A program made the position numbers and the translations under genes. A stretch of 64,000 nt of DNA. It comes from Pseudomonas sp. St316 (GTDB lineage: Bacteria; Pseudomonadota; Gammaproteobacteria; Pseudomonadales; Pseudomonadaceae). This document shows positions 49,215-58,288 of the stretch, in pieces (the first letter of the stretch is position 1; each line of letters begins with the position of its first letter). The notes under the pieces were generated by a model. That model was given only the letters and a program-made list of their open reading frames with translations. It was not told the origin of the DNA and ran no database searches. Location: positions 1,116,001-1,180,000 of the forward strand of contig NZ_AP021901.1 of NCBI RefSeq assembly GCF_018325905.1, in the 5' to 3' direction.

Positions 49215-49841
49215 ATGTCGAACTTAGTGACCACTGTTGGACACGCCCATGGTCATGACCATGGGCACGATGACCATCACCACGACTCGGGCGAGATGAC
49301 CGTATTCGGTTTCTGGCTCTACCTGATGACCGACTGCATTCTGTTTGCGTCGATCTTCGCAGCGTACGCGGTGCTGGTTAACAACGTCGCCGGTGGCCCA
49401 TCGGGCCACGACATCTTCGAACTGCCGTACGTACTGGGCGAAACCGCGCTGCTGCTGTTCAGCTCGATTACCTACGGCTTCGCCATGCTGGCGTTGTTCA
49501 AGGGCAAGAAAACCCAGGTCCTGGGCTGGCTGGCCATGACCTTCCTGTTCGGTGCCGGCTTCATCGGCATGGAGATCAACGAGTTCCACATGTTGATCTC
49601 CGAGGGTTACGGCCCTAACCGTAGCGGCTTCCTGTCCGGGTTCTTCACCCTGGTCGGCACCCACGGTCTGCACGTGACCAGCGGCCTGATCTGGATGGCG
49701 ATCATGATGTACCAGGTCCAGAAAAACGGCCTGACCGCCACCAACAAGACGCGCCTGAGCTGCCTGAGCCTGTTCTGGCACTTCCTGGACGTGGTGTGGA
49801 TCTGCGTATTCACCGTTGTTTATCTGATGGGGACCCTGTAA
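49215..49841 (+). CDS. cyoC: Cytochrome bo3 ubiquinol oxidase subunit III, CyoC
   Basis: A 208-residue membrane subunit with five hydrophobic segments. The N-terminus has eight His between residues 10 and 23 ([19 protein letters not shown]), a His/Asp-rich tail that could bind copper or zinc. The remainder matches CyoC ([44 protein letters not shown]). Its stop directly abuts the cyoD start (no gap). Confidence 0.96.
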   Translation: MSNLVTTVGHAHGHDHGHDDHHHDSGEMTVFGFWLYLMTDCILFASIFAAYAVLVNNVAGGPSGHDIFELPYVLGETALLLFSSITYGFAMLALFKGKKTQVLGWLAMTFLFGAGFIGMEINEFHMLISEGYGPNRSGFLSGFFTLVGTHGLHVTSGLIWMAIMMYQVQKNGLTATNKTRLSCLSLFWHFLDVVWICVFTVVYLMGTL

Positions 49842-50177
49842 ATGGCTAACGCACATTCCCATGATGGCCACGACGCCGGCCACGGCAGCGTCAAGTCCTA
49901 CGCCATCGGTTTCATCCTGTCGGTGATCCTGACCGTCATCCCGTTCGGCCTGGTGATGTACCCATCGCTGCCCAAGAGCCTGACCCTGTGGATCGTCCTG
50001 ATCTTCGCCGTGGTCCAGGTACTGGTGCACCTGGTGTACTTCCTGCACCTGGACCGCTCCGCCGCCCAACGTAACAACGTGGTCGCGTTTGTCTTTGCTG
50101 CGATCGTGATTGTCCTGCTGGTTGGCCTGTCGTTGTGGATCATGTTCAGCATCCACACCAACATGATGGCGCACTGA
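49842..50177 (+). CDS. cyoD: Cytochrome bo3 ubiquinol oxidase subunit IV, CyoD
   Basis: A 111-residue three-segment membrane subunit. The N-terminal tail ([20 protein letters not shown]) has four His, another His-rich cytoplasmic end. The membrane part matches CyoD ([39 protein letters not shown]). It sits between cyoC and cyoE. Confidence 0.95.
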   Translation: MANAHSHDGHDAGHGSVKSYAIGFILSVILTVIPFGLVMYPSLPKSLTLWIVLIFAVVQVLVHLVYFLHLDRSAAQRNNVVAFVFAAIVIVLLVGLSLWIMFSIHTNMMAH

Positions 50178-50188
50178 GGAAAGTCCGG

Positions 50189-51076
50189 ATGTCCCTGAAG
50201 CACTTTATCCAAATCACCAAGCCGGGGATCATTTTCGGTAACGTGCTTTCTGTGGCAGGCGGTTTTTTCCTGGCCTCCAAAGGGCATGTCGATCTGGCCA
50301 TCTTCCTGGCGGCAATGATCGGCACGTCCCTGGTGGTCGCGTCCGGTTGTGTGTTCAACAACTGCATCGACCGCGACATCGACATCAAGATGGAGCGCAC
50401 CAAGAACCGCGCGCTGGTCCAGGGCCTGATTCCGGTGCAACTGGCCCTGGCGTTCGCCACGGTGCTGGGCGTGGCCGGTGTCGCGCTGTTGTACTGGGTC
50501 GCCAACCCGTTGGCGGCGTTGTTCGCGGTGATCGGTTTTGTCATCTACGTTGGCCTCTACAGCCTGTACCTCAAGCGCAAGTCGGTCCACGGCACGCTGG
50601 TGGGCAGCCTGTCGGGGGCGATGCCGCCGGTGATCGGTTATGTGGCGGTGAGCAACAGCTTCGACATGGCTGCGCTGACGCTGCTGGTGATGTTCAGCCT
50701 GTGGCAGATGCCGCATTCCTACGCCATCGCGATCTTCCGCTTCAACGACTACCTGGCGGCCTCGATTCCGGTGCTGCCGGTCAAGCGCGGCATCCGGGTG
50801 GCCAAGAAGCACATCCTGCTCTACATCCTGGCCTTCCTCGTGGCGACCTTGATGCTGACCTTCAGCGGCTACGCCGGCATGAGTTACCTCGCCGTCGCTG
50901 CCGCCATGGGCATGTACTGGCTGTACATGGCCTGGACCGGCTACAAGGCGGTGGATGACACGGTGTGGGCACGCAAGCTGTTCGTGTTCTCGATCTTCAC
51001 CATCACCGCGCTGAGCGTGATGATGTCCCTGGACTTCAAGGTGCCGAGTGAGCTGCTGCTCACCTACGCGCCTTAA
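50189..51076 (+). CDS. cyoE: Protohaem IX farnesyltransferase CyoE
   Basis: Converts haem b to haem o for CyoB. The 295-residue membrane protein has the prenyltransferase motif [23 protein letters not shown] and about nine segments ([22 protein letters not shown] at the start). The start at 50189 ([18 protein letters not shown]) follows agtccgg, a weak RBS; the longer frame from 50135 is out of the family. Last gene of the operon; a good terminator follows. Confidence 0.96.
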   Translation: MSLKHFIQITKPGIIFGNVLSVAGGFFLASKGHVDLAIFLAAMIGTSLVVASGCVFNNCIDRDIDIKMERTKNRALVQGLIPVQLALAFATVLGVAGVALLYWVANPLAALFAVIGFVIYVGLYSLYLKRKSVHGTLVGSLSGAMPPVIGYVAVSNSFDMAALTLLVMFSLWQMPHSYAIAIFRFNDYLAASIPVLPVKRGIRVAKKHILLYILAFLVATLMLTFSGYAGMSYLAVAAAMGMYWLYMAWTGYKAVDDTVWARKLFVFSIFTITALSVMMSLDFKVPSELLLTYAP

Positions 51077-51090
51077 GCTTCAGACGCTGT

Positions 51091-51130
51091 AAAAAAAGCC
51101 CCGCCTTCGAGAGAAGCGCGGGGCTTTTTC
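51091..51130 (+). terminator. Terminator of cyoABCDE
   Basis: AAAAAGCCCCGCCTTC, loop gagagaag, CGCGGGGCTTTTTC; 8-base GC-rich stem with T run. Confidence 0.9.
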
Positions 51131-51160
51131 ATGCTCGCCATGTCGGACATTGACGACATC

Positions 51161-51255
51161 CCTGTGGGAGCGAGCTTGCTCGCGATAGCGGTGTGTCCGC
51201 TTGCAAGGATATTGAGCCTGCTGGCGCCATCGCGAGTGAGCTCGCTCCCACAGGG
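51161..51255. repeat. REP inverted pair
   Basis: cctgtgggagcgagcttgct facing gagtgagctcgctcccacagg between cyoE and the hypothetical gene at 51273. Confidence 0.85.
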
Positions 51256-51272
51256 GTAGATCGACTTTGGTG

Positions 51273-51977
51273 TTATTGCTGGGCGATGCTGTAGCCGTCG
51301 AAGGCCTTTTGCTGTTGCAGGGCGGTGACGATGCTTTTGCGGGTGGCCTGTTGTTCGGTGCCGTCATTGTCCAGGAAGGTTTCGCTCTCCAGCTCGGCTT
51401 CGTCGCCTTCGCCTACGAAATTGAAGCCCAGGAACTCGAAGGCTTCGCGGTCGACGTTCGGCTTGGAGCGTGGTGTGCGCAGGGGCAGGGTGACGCTGAT
51501 GCCGTCCTTGCTGATGACAAACACGTCGGCTTCCTTCTTGGCCCGCGAGGCCTTGCCCTTGCTGCCGCTTGGGTTGCTGATGGCCTGGTGGGTCTGGTTC
51601 AGTACTTTCAGGGCCAGGCCGTAGACCAGTTCCTGGAACGACGGGTCGTCCTTGTAGCTGGAGAGAATACGGCTGATCGGAAAGCGGCTGCTCAGGTCTT
51701 CCAGGGCCGCGAAATCGGCGGCTTCGGCGTCCTTGAGTTGTTTGAGCTGGCCCATCAGTTCGTAGGCCTTGTCGTCGTCGAACGCATCGTGAGCCTGACG
51801 GATGGCATTGCGCAGTTCGCGGATCTGGTCGCTTTCGCGGTTCGACTGGAACGCATCGAGAACCATCTCACTGATGCTTTTGGCCTGGGGCAGATGCTGT
51901 GAAAGATTGATGGAGTTTTCGTATTCCGCTTTGGACGACAGGGTGATTACGGATTCAGCGGTGTTGGAATCGGACAT
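51273..51977 (-). CDS. Conserved hypothetical protein, function unknown
   Basis: A 234-residue protein starting MSDSNTAESVITLSSKAEYENSINLSQHLPQ. It looks soluble and mixed alpha/charged, with no signal peptide. Notable parts are an amphipathic helical segment QIRELRNAIRQAHDAFDDDKAYELMGQLKQLKDAEAADFAAL, a basic patch GSKGKASRAKKEADVF and an acidic FVGEGDEAELESETFLDNDG. No catalytic motif was identified. The start used is preceded on its strand by gtagtgaaatttca. It ends 12 bases after the REP pair and its family is unknown to me. Confidence 0.7.
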   Translation of the reverse strand: MSDSNTAESVITLSSKAEYENSINLSQHLPQAKSISEMVLDAFQSNRESDQIRELRNAIRQAHDAFDDDKAYELMGQLKQLKDAEAADFAALEDLSSRFPISRILSSYKDDPSFQELVYGLALKVLNQTHQAISNPSGSKGKASRAKKEADVFVISKDGISVTLPLRTPRSKPNVDREAFEFLGFNFVGEGDEAELESETFLDNDGTEQQATRKSIVTALQQQKAFDGYSIAQQ

Positions 51978-52116
51978 TGAAATTTCACTACTTCTGTTAG
52001 CGGGATGAGGCGAGAAAGGCATTGAGCTTTTTTCCGGTCGCCTAATCTATTGGACGCGGGCGGTGTTGTCACGGTCGGACCGGTAGCAGCTGACCATTTG
52101 TTGTCGGTGGCGGGTT

Positions 52117-52860
52117 TCAGTGGTGCATCAGGTCCAGCAATCGCAAGGCATCGCTCGTCGCGGCGCCGCTGGCGGTGTTGTCGAAGATGCACCAGGTCGG
52201 TGTGTCGGGGTCGGCTTGCAACGTTCGGGCGAGGCGTTCCAGCCAGGCGTCTTCGTAAGCTGAGTAGTAAATTCGTGGTGAACCGTGCAAGCGGTAGTAG
52301 CGAATGCCGGACCAGCCTGCGGGTTGATCGCCGCCGGGCAAGGGTGACGGATCGGCGGCGACACGGCCGATGCATTCGTCTTGCAGCATCGCTGCGGCCT
52401 GGGGTACGAGCCAGCTCGGGTGTCGCGGCTCAAGCACTGCGTAACCCTGATAACGGTCCCGCAAGGCCTTGAAGAACGCCCCGGCCACTGCGGCATCGAA
52501 GGCCAGCGACGGTGGCAACTGAATCAACAGGCAACCCAGCTGTTCTCCCAGTTGCGAGCATTGCCCGAGGAATTCATCCACAAGTCCTTCGCAGTCGATC
52601 AGTCGCCGTTCATGGGTGATCTGCTTGGGGACTTTGACCGAGAAACGAAAATCCCGGGCCACGCTGGCTGCCCACTTTGCATAGGTGGCGGGACGGTGAG
52701 GGCGGTAGAACGAGCTGTTGATTTCCACGGCCGGGAATCGGCTGCTATAGCGTTGCAAATGAGTCCCGTCGACCGCAAAGGCCGGCCAGTGCTCTCGGGG
52801 CAGCGACCAGCCGGCGCAGCCCAGGTAAAGGCGGGGGAAGGAGGGAGGTCGAGTCGGCAA
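52117..52860 (-). CDS. DUF72 family protein
   Basis: A 247-residue protein with a TIM-barrel-like fold, matching DUF72. Typical motifs are LYLGCAGWSLP at the N-terminus, EINSSFYRPHRPATYAKWAASV, FRFSVKVPKQITHERRL, LIQLPPSLAFD and YRLHGSPRIYYSAY. The biochemical role is unknown. Starts MPTRPPSFPRLYLGCAGWS at 52860. It is transcribed in the same direction as, and 91 bases downstream of, the GGDEF gene (52952). Confidence 0.9.
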   Translation of the reverse strand: MPTRPPSFPRLYLGCAGWSLPREHWPAFAVDGTHLQRYSSRFPAVEINSSFYRPHRPATYAKWAASVARDFRFSVKVPKQITHERRLIDCEGLVDEFLGQCSQLGEQLGCLLIQLPPSLAFDAAVAGAFFKALRDRYQGYAVLEPRHPSWLVPQAAAMLQDECIGRVAADPSPLPGGDQPAGWSGIRYYRLHGSPRIYYSAYEDAWLERLARTLQADPDTPTWCIFDNTASGAATSDALRLLDLMHH

Positions 52861-52951
52861 GGGTGAAAGCCTGATTGCTAGGGATACAGCCTATGACCGC
52901 TGCCCGCGCCTCATGTCTGCATTCTTTTTTGCCTGCGGGCCTGGGCTCGGT

Positions 52952-53965
52952 TCATTCACAAATCACATTCTTGCCCGACATCTTGGAGCGATACAGCGCC
53001 TGGTCCGCCCGGTGCAGTAACGCCGCTTGCTGTTCATTCTCGAGTCGCTGCACGACACCAAAACTCATGGTGATCTGGAAGTCGCCCACCGGCAGCAGGT
53101 CGGACAGGCCCCGGTGAATGCTCTCTGCCAGCAGGCGGGCATCGGCCAGGGTGGTGTTGGGCAAGATCATGATGAATTCGTCACCGCCCCAGCGCACCAG
53201 CAAGTCTGCGTCGCGCTCGCAGCGCTTGACGCTCTGCACCACTTGTATCAACGCGGCGTCGCCAAAAGCGTGGCCGTAGCGATCGTTGATTTCCTTGAAG
53301 TCATCCACGTCCATGGCGATCAGCGACAACGACTCGCGAAAACGCTGCGCGCGTTCACAGGCCAGCGGCAGCGCCTGGTCCAGGCGATAACGGTTGGCGA
53401 CCCGGGTCAGGGCGTCGGTTTCGGCAAGCCTGCGGTTTTCGTCGAGCTGGACCTGCAACTGATGGTTGACCCGGGACAGTTCGCGGGTGCGTTCTTCGAT
53501 CACGGCTTCCAGGGATTTGTTGCGCCGTTCCAGTTGTTCGAACAGGCGTTTCTTGTCATCGATACTGCGGTGGGCGCCGATCATGCGCGCCACCGTGCCG
53601 TCCGGGTTACGGGCGATCACATAGCCGCGATCCTCGATCCAGATGTAGGTCCCGTCGCGGGTGCGGCAGCGGTATTCGGCCTGGTAGCCGTGGGATCGTT
53701 GTTCCAGGTAGTTGTCGAACAACGCCATGACCCGTGGATAGTCATCCGGGTGGATCACGCTCTCCCAAGTCAGCACGGTGTTGTCCAGTGAATGAGGCAG
53801 GTAGCCAAGCATCGTGTACCAGCCGGGGTTGCGGTAGACGAAGCCGGTGTTGGCATTCCAATCCCAGATGCCATCGCTGACCAGTTCCAGGATGGTGTGC
53901 AGTACGCCTTCGTCCAGATCGGACAGGTCGAACCGCAGCATATCGATGTTCGAGGCGTCTCCCAT
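52952..53965 (-). CDS. PAS-GGDEF diguanylate cyclase
   Basis: A 337-residue protein with an N-terminal PAS domain (about 12-145; LELVSDGIWDWNANTGFVYRNPGW and YRCRTRDGTYIWIEDRGYVIARNPDG), a coiled-coil linker (RRNKSLEAVIEERTRELSRVNHQLQVQLDENRRLAETD) and a GGDEF domain with the intact RWGGDEF site. The inhibitory RxxD site is present (RDAD, five residues before GGDEF), so product inhibition is expected. It makes cyclic di-GMP. The start at 53965 follows gagggaacg; an alternative in-frame Met lies 30 bases upstream. The PAS ligand is unknown. Confidence 0.92.
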   Translation of the reverse strand: MGDASNIDMLRFDLSDLDEGVLHTILELVSDGIWDWNANTGFVYRNPGWYTMLGYLPHSLDNTVLTWESVIHPDDYPRVMALFDNYLEQRSHGYQAEYRCRTRDGTYIWIEDRGYVIARNPDGTVARMIGAHRSIDDKKRLFEQLERRNKSLEAVIEERTRELSRVNHQLQVQLDENRRLAETDALTRVANRYRLDQALPLACERAQRFRESLSLIAMDVDDFKEINDRYGHAFGDAALIQVVQSVKRCERDADLLVRWGGDEFIMILPNTTLADARLLAESIHRGLSDLLPVGDFQITMSFGVVQRLENEQQAALLHRADQALYRSKMSGKNVICE

Positions 53966-54060
53966 CGTCGTTCCCTCAATCAGCCTTGATATCAAAATGC
54001 TCGTCCAAGGAGCAAGAGTAGCTGATGGGAGGCGGGGTCACTAGCGGGGGACGCCTTGAG

Positions 54061-54166
54061 CGTAGGAGCTGTCGAGCGCAGCGAGGCTGCGATCTTTGGA
54101 TCTTTCGCTTGGGGCTCAAGTGCCTGGGAAAAGATCGCAGCCTCGCTGCGCTCGTCAGCTCCTACG
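54061..54166. repeat. Long inverted repeat (GTAGGAGCTGTCGAGCG type)
   Basis: cgtaggagctgtcgagcgca with gcgaggctgcgatcttt, and the facing aagatcgcagcctcgctgcg with ctcgtcagctcctacg; a second family of Pseudomonas intergenic repeats, near the LysR stop. Confidence 0.85.
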
Positions 54167-54169
54167 TCA

Positions 54170-55087
54170 TCATTCGGCTGGGGTGGAGGGTTTGCCCCAT
54201 TTCTCCAGTGCGAACTCGACAAAACTGCGCAGTTTCGGCAAACGGTAGCGATCCTGCGCGTACATCAGGCTCATTGGGCGATGGGGCAACTGGTAGTCCT
54301 GCAACAACGCCACCAGGTGACCATCCTTCAGGTCCTGGGCCACCAACGCATCGGGCAGCATCACCACGCCCATCCCGGCCAAGGCGGCGCGATGCAGGCC
54401 CGATGAGCTGTTGATCAGCATCGGTCCGCTCACCGGGACCTTGATCTCACCTTCCGGGCCGTTGATCGGCCAGTGATCCTGGGCAAAGCGCCATTCGTCT
54501 GCCGCCGAATAGGCGAACGACAGGCAGTCGTGCTGTTGCAGGTCTGCGGGTTTCTCCGGCGTGCCTCGCCGGGCCAGGTAAGCAGGGGAGCCGCAGATGG
54601 TCAGGGTGTAGTCCACCAACGGACGGGCAATCAGTTTCGGGTCGGGATGGCCGAGGCGGATGGCGACGTCGAATCCATGTTCGAGCAGGTCCAGCCGCTG
54701 ATTGGTCAGCATCACGTCGAGCTTGACCTGGGCGAAGCGCTGGCTGAATTCGGCCAGCGCCGGGGCGAGGCGTTCGGAGCCGAAGGTCAGCGGCGCGGTG
54801 ATGCGCAGGGTGCCGGTGGGCTCGCCCTGGGCTTGTTCGGCCAGGCGTTCGGAATCGGCCACCAACCCCAGCACTTCGAGACAACGCTGGTAGTAGGCCG
54901 AGCCGAACTCAGTCAGGCGCTGGCGCCGCGTTGTGCGGTTGATCAGCCGCACGCCGAGACGTTGCTCCAGTGCCCGAAGATGATTGCCCACCATGGTGGT
55001 GGACATTTCGCACGCCTGGGCTGCCGCCGTCAGGCTGCCGGTTTCTACCACCTTCACGTAAACGGTCATTGCCTGGAACAGGTCCAT
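54170..55087 (-). CDS. LysR-family transcriptional regulator
   Basis: A 305-residue LysR regulator with an N-terminal helix-turn-helix (FQAMTVYVKVVETGSLTAAAQACEMSTTMVGNHLRALEQRLGVRLINRTTR) and a periplasmic-binding-like effector domain. The start used is the Met of MDLFQAMT. It is divergent from the argD-like gene (99-base gap), so it may control it. The inducer is unknown. Confidence 0.88.
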   Translation of the reverse strand: MDLFQAMTVYVKVVETGSLTAAAQACEMSTTMVGNHLRALEQRLGVRLINRTTRRQRLTEFGSAYYQRCLEVLGLVADSERLAEQAQGEPTGTLRITAPLTFGSERLAPALAEFSQRFAQVKLDVMLTNQRLDLLEHGFDVAIRLGHPDPKLIARPLVDYTLTICGSPAYLARRGTPEKPADLQQHDCLSFAYSAADEWRFAQDHWPINGPEGEIKVPVSGPMLINSSSGLHRAALAGMGVVMLPDALVAQDLKDGHLVALLQDYQLPHRPMSLMYAQDRYRLPKLRSFVEFALEKWGKPSTPAE

Positions 55088-55186
55088 TATCAAGCTCGGC
55101 TTTTAAATGATTGAAGTAAAGCAGCGTTTATCCAGCCTTGGTGGCTAACCATACTGGAAAAAACCAACCAAATGGAGCTTGATGCC

Positions 55187-56362
55187 ATGACCGCTGCCTG
55201 CCTGATGACCACTTACCAACCCCTGGCGCTGAGTTTCACCCATGGCTTGGGTACGCGCCTGTGGGACCAGGACGGCCGCGAGTACCTCGATGCGGTGGCG
55301 GGCGTGGCGGTGACCAATGTCGGCCACTCGCACCCGCGGTTGGTGGCCGCCATCAGCGAGCAGGCCGGCCTGCTGTTGCACACGTCCAACCTGTACGGCA
55401 TCGATTGGCAGCAACGCCTGGCGCAAAAGCTCACTCAGCTGTCGGGGCTGGAGCGGGCGTTTTTCAACAACTCAGGCGCCGAGGCCAACGAAACCGCACT
55501 GAAACTGGCGCGCCTCTATGGTTGGCATAAAGGCATTGAGCAGCCGTTGGTGGTGGTCATGGACAATGCGTTCCACGGGCGCACCTTGGGCACGATGTCC
55601 GCCAGTGACGGCCCGTCCGTGCGGCTGGGTTTCAATCGGTTGCCGGGGGATTTCATCAAGGTGCCGTTCGGTGATCTGGCAGCGTTGGAAGCGATCCAGC
55701 AGGCTCATGCCCAGCGCATCGTCGCCGTACTGGTGGAACCGATCCAGGGCGAAAGCGGTGTGCAACTCGCACCGCCGGGCTATCTCAAGGCCCTGCGTGA
55801 ACTGTGCAGCCGGCGCGCCTGGTTGTTGATGCTCGACGAGATCCAGACCGGCATCGGTCGCACTGGCCAATGGTTCGCGTTCCAGCACGAGGGCATCGTG
55901 CCGGACGTCATGACCCTTGCCAAAGGCCTGGGCAACGGCGTCCCCATTGGCGCTTGCCTGGCGCGGGGCAAGGCGGCCGAGCTGTTTACCCCTGGCAGTC
56001 ATGGCAGCACCTTTGGCGGTAATCCGCTGGCCTGTCGGGTCGGCTGCACGGTGCTGGACATCATTGAGCAACAGGCGCTGGTGGACAACGCCAGGCTCCA
56101 GGGCGAACAGTTGCTGAGCCGGCTGCGCATCGAGTTGGCGGACAACCCGAATGTCTTGGCGATTCGCGGCCAGGGGTTGATGATCGGCATCGAACTCAAG
56201 CAACCGGTCCGCGACCTGGCTCTTCGCGCCGCCCGGGATCACGGTCTGCTGATCAATATCACCCGGGGCCAGACCATCCGCCTGCTGCCGCCGTTGACGA
56301 TCGATGGGCGGGAAGTGGAGATGATTGTCAGGGGCGTGAGCCGCTGTCTGGCGCAGGGGTGA
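55187..56362 (+). CDS. argD: Acetylornithine aminotransferase (class III)
   Basis: A 391-residue PLP aminotransferase, closely resembling Pseudomonas ArgD ([56 protein letters not shown]). It converts N-acetylornithine and 2-oxoglutarate to N-acetylglutamate semialdehyde and glutamate in arginine synthesis. Motifs: [37 protein letters not shown] and the PLP lysine in [15 protein letters not shown]. The start at 55187 follows ggag; the ATG at 55172 is also possible. It is divergent from a LysR regulator. Other acyl-ornithine or putrescine substrates remain possible. Confidence 0.9.
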   Translation: MTAACLMTTYQPLALSFTHGLGTRLWDQDGREYLDAVAGVAVTNVGHSHPRLVAAISEQAGLLLHTSNLYGIDWQQRLAQKLTQLSGLERAFFNNSGAEANETALKLARLYGWHKGIEQPLVVVMDNAFHGRTLGTMSASDGPSVRLGFNRLPGDFIKVPFGDLAALEAIQQAHAQRIVAVLVEPIQGESGVQLAPPGYLKALRELCSRRAWLLMLDEIQTGIGRTGQWFAFQHEGIVPDVMTLAKGLGNGVPIGACLARGKAAELFTPGSHGSTFGGNPLACRVGCTVLDIIEQQALVDNARLQGEQLLSRLRIELADNPNVLAIRGQGLMIGIELKQPVRDLALRAARDHGLLINITRGQTIRLLPPLTIDGREVEMIVRGVSRCLAQG

Positions 56363-56513
56363 GGGGCGTTCGTCCGGATGCCGGTTTTTTATCGGTCAGC
56401 CGGGCGAAGCGCGACGCAGCGCGACGGAATTTTTAACGATTGCCGTGTTCCAACGCCTGCCAGAGTCGATTGCCTACGCCCTGGCACTCAGACTGAAAAA
56501 CCAGGAGCATTCC

Positions 56514-57248
56514 ATGTTCACCTCGCGTCGCTTGATCGTTGTCGCTACTGCTGTGGCCCTGTTGTCCGGCTGTGCGTCGCCTAACCCCTATGACAACCAG
56601 GGCCAGGCCTCTACCGAATCTTCGGGCATGAGCAAAACCGCCAAGTATGGTGGCCTCGGTGCATTGGCGGGGGCATTGGCCGGTGCGGCCATCGGTCACG
56701 ATAACCGTGGCAAGGGTGCGTTGATCGGTGCTGCGGTGGTGGGGGCTTCCGCGGCCGGTTACGGCTACTACGCCGACCAGCAGGAAAAGAAGCTGCGCGC
56801 CAGCATGGCCAATACCGGCGTTGAAGTGCAGCGCCAGGGCGATCAGATCAAGCTGATCATGCCGGGCAACATCACCTTCGCCACCGACTCGGCGAACATC
56901 GCGTCCAGTTTCTACCAGCCGCTGAACAACCTGGCCAACTCCCTCAAGGAGTTCAACCAGAACCAGATCGAAATCGTCGGCTACACCGACAGCACCGGCA
57001 GCCGCCAGCACAACATGGACCTGTCCCAGCGTCGTGCGCAGAGCGTGGCGACCTACCTGACGTCCCAGGGCGTGAGCGGGGCCAACCTGTCGGCCCGTGG
57101 CGCCGGCCCGGACAACCCGGTGGCCAGCAACGCCGACGTCAATGGCCGTGCGCAAAACCGTCGTGTCGAGGTCAACCTCAAGGCCATTCCCGGCCAGCAG
57201 TACCAGGCACCGGCGCAACAGGGCCAGACTTACCAGCAATACCCATAA
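56514..57248 (+). CDS. OmpA-family peptidoglycan-binding lipoprotein (YiaD-like)
   Basis: A 244-residue lipoprotein with a lipobox LLSGC (Cys20), a glycine-zipper stretch YGGLGALAGALAGAAIGHDNRGKGALIGAAVVGASAAGYGYY (about 46-85) and a C-terminal OmpA domain (IEIVGYTDSTGSRQHNMDLSQRRAQSVATYLTSQG; GRAQNRRVEVNL). The Asp and Arg that bind peptidoglycan are intact. It anchors the outer membrane to the wall. The start at 56514 follows AGGAG. A good terminator follows. The tail YQAPAQQGQTYQQYP is Gln-rich. Confidence 0.9.
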   Translation: MFTSRRLIVVATAVALLSGCASPNPYDNQGQASTESSGMSKTAKYGGLGALAGALAGAAIGHDNRGKGALIGAAVVGASAAGYGYYADQQEKKLRASMANTGVEVQRQGDQIKLIMPGNITFATDSANIASSFYQPLNNLANSLKEFNQNQIEIVGYTDSTGSRQHNMDLSQRRAQSVATYLTSQGVSGANLSARGAGPDNPVASNADVNGRAQNRRVEVNLKAIPGQQYQAPAQQGQTYQQYP

Positions 57249-57267
57249 CCGCTGGGTGGTAAATGAA

Positions 57268-57302
57268 ACGGGGGCCATGCTTGCATGGCCCCCCGTTTTT
57301 TG
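57268..57302 (+). terminator. Terminator after OmpA-family gene
   Basis: ACGGGGGCCATGC, ttgc, ATGGCCCCCCGTTTTTT: a GC-rich stem with a long T run. Confidence 0.9.
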
Positions 57303-57333
57303 TTGCCAGTTTCATCCGGCTTGGCGCTGAATC

Positions 57334-57476
57334 TTTGTGGCGAGGAGATTTATCCCCGCTGGGGCGCGAAGCGGCCCTCTAATCAAGTTACTCGGTGTGT
57401 CAGGCTGACTGAGTTGACTGAGTTGACTGTTTTGGGGCTGCTGCGCAGCCCAGCGGGGATAAATCCCCTCGCCACA
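57334..57476. repeat. REP-type long inverted repeat with internal direct repeats
   Basis: ttgtggcgaggagatttatccccgctgg and ccagcggggataaatcccctcgccacaa are the arms; between them a short tandem ctgagttgactgagttgactg is present. Confidence 0.8.
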
Positions 57477-57505
57477 ACAGTGTTCACCTCAGTGGGTAGG
57501 TTTAG

Positions 57506-57622
57506 TTCGACCCGGCACTCAAAGTCGGCCAGAAGGTCTCGGCCGCCTGCCTGGAACGCGGCATGATCGCCCGCGCCATGCCCTACGGCGACATCCTGAG
57601 CTTCGCCCCGCCCCTGATCCCA
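57506..57622 (+). pseudogene. Relic of the C-terminal end of a class III aminotransferase
   Basis: Reading 57506-57622 in one frame gives FDPALKVGQKVSAACLERGM, then IARAMPYGDILSFAPPLIP. The pattern PxLKVGxxVxxxCxxRGxIxRAMPxGDILxFAPPL is that of the C-terminus of omega-amino-acid:pyruvate-type aminotransferases. No start codon, N-terminal region or PLP lysine is present, and the frame runs into a terminator after the conserved end. It is a decayed remnant of a gene that was deleted or replaced between the OmpA-family gene and zapG. Confidence 0.7.
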
Positions 57623-57652
57623 CAGGAGGATTTGAGGTGTTTTAGCACCATG

Positions 57653-57691
57653 AAAAAAGCCCGCCCGATCAAGTGATCGGGCGGGCTTTTG
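57653..57691. terminator. Bidirectional terminator before zapG
   Basis: AAAAAAGCCCGCCCGATCAAGTGATCGGGCGGGCTTTTGG has a long GC-rich stem with an A run and a T run at its ends, so it can end transcripts both ways. Confidence 0.85.
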
Positions 57692-57706
57692 GTTGTTGCT
57701 TGGCGA

Positions 57707-58141
57707 TTACTTCTTCAAACCGTAATGCTCATCGAGCATGCCGGGCGAATTCGGGGCCTTGGGGGCGTAGTCCCGGGGCGGTTCCTGATCCTTTGGCGGG
57801 GTCAGGCGTTCCCGTGGAGCCTGCGCCGAGTCGGCGTGCAGGGCAGCCAGCAGGCGTTGGCGAGTCTGCTCGTCCAGGGCCAGGCGATTGGCACCCTCGG
57901 ACAAATGATCCTGGACTTCCTGGTAGCTCTGGGTGAGTTTTTTCACCAGGGACGCGGTGCTGTTGAAGTGAGTGACCACTTCATTCTGATAACTGTCGAA
58001 ACGTTCCTGGATGTCGTCCAGCTGACGTTGCGTGCTGTTGGGCACCGCATTGGGCAGCAGTCGGGCAAGCAGGAATCCAATGGCGACACCGGCAACCAGG
58101 GCAAGAGTCGGCAACAACCAAACTAAGAGCGAGTGTTCCAC
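57707..58141 (-). CDS. zapG: YhcB/ZapG family cell-division-associated membrane protein
   Basis: A 144-residue protein with one N-terminal membrane segment (LLVWLLPTLALVAGVAIGFLLARLL), a coiled-coil region (TQRQLDDIQERFDSYQNEVVTHFNSTASLVKKLTQSYQEVQDHLSEGANRLAL) and a Pro-rich disordered tail. It matches YhcB (DUF1043), renamed ZapG in E. coli, which links envelope growth and division. The start MEHSLLVWLL is at 58141. It stands alone and is convergent with the OmpA-family gene. Confidence 0.87.
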   Translation of the reverse strand: MEHSLLVWLLPTLALVAGVAIGFLLARLLPNAVPNSTQRQLDDIQERFDSYQNEVVTHFNSTASLVKKLTQSYQEVQDHLSEGANRLALDEQTRQRLLAALHADSAQAPRERLTPPKDQEPPRDYAPKAPNSPGMLDEHYGLKK

Positions 58142-58288
58142 GAGTCCTTCCTCTATAAACGGCTTTGCTTTACGTTAACGGCTCGGACCTGCGCTGTATA
58201 CCGCGAAGAACATCGCAATCATGCCAGGCACAGACTTTAGCTAGACGAGTCGACCCTATTCGAGGTCACGGAGTTCTTTCCCTTGCTT

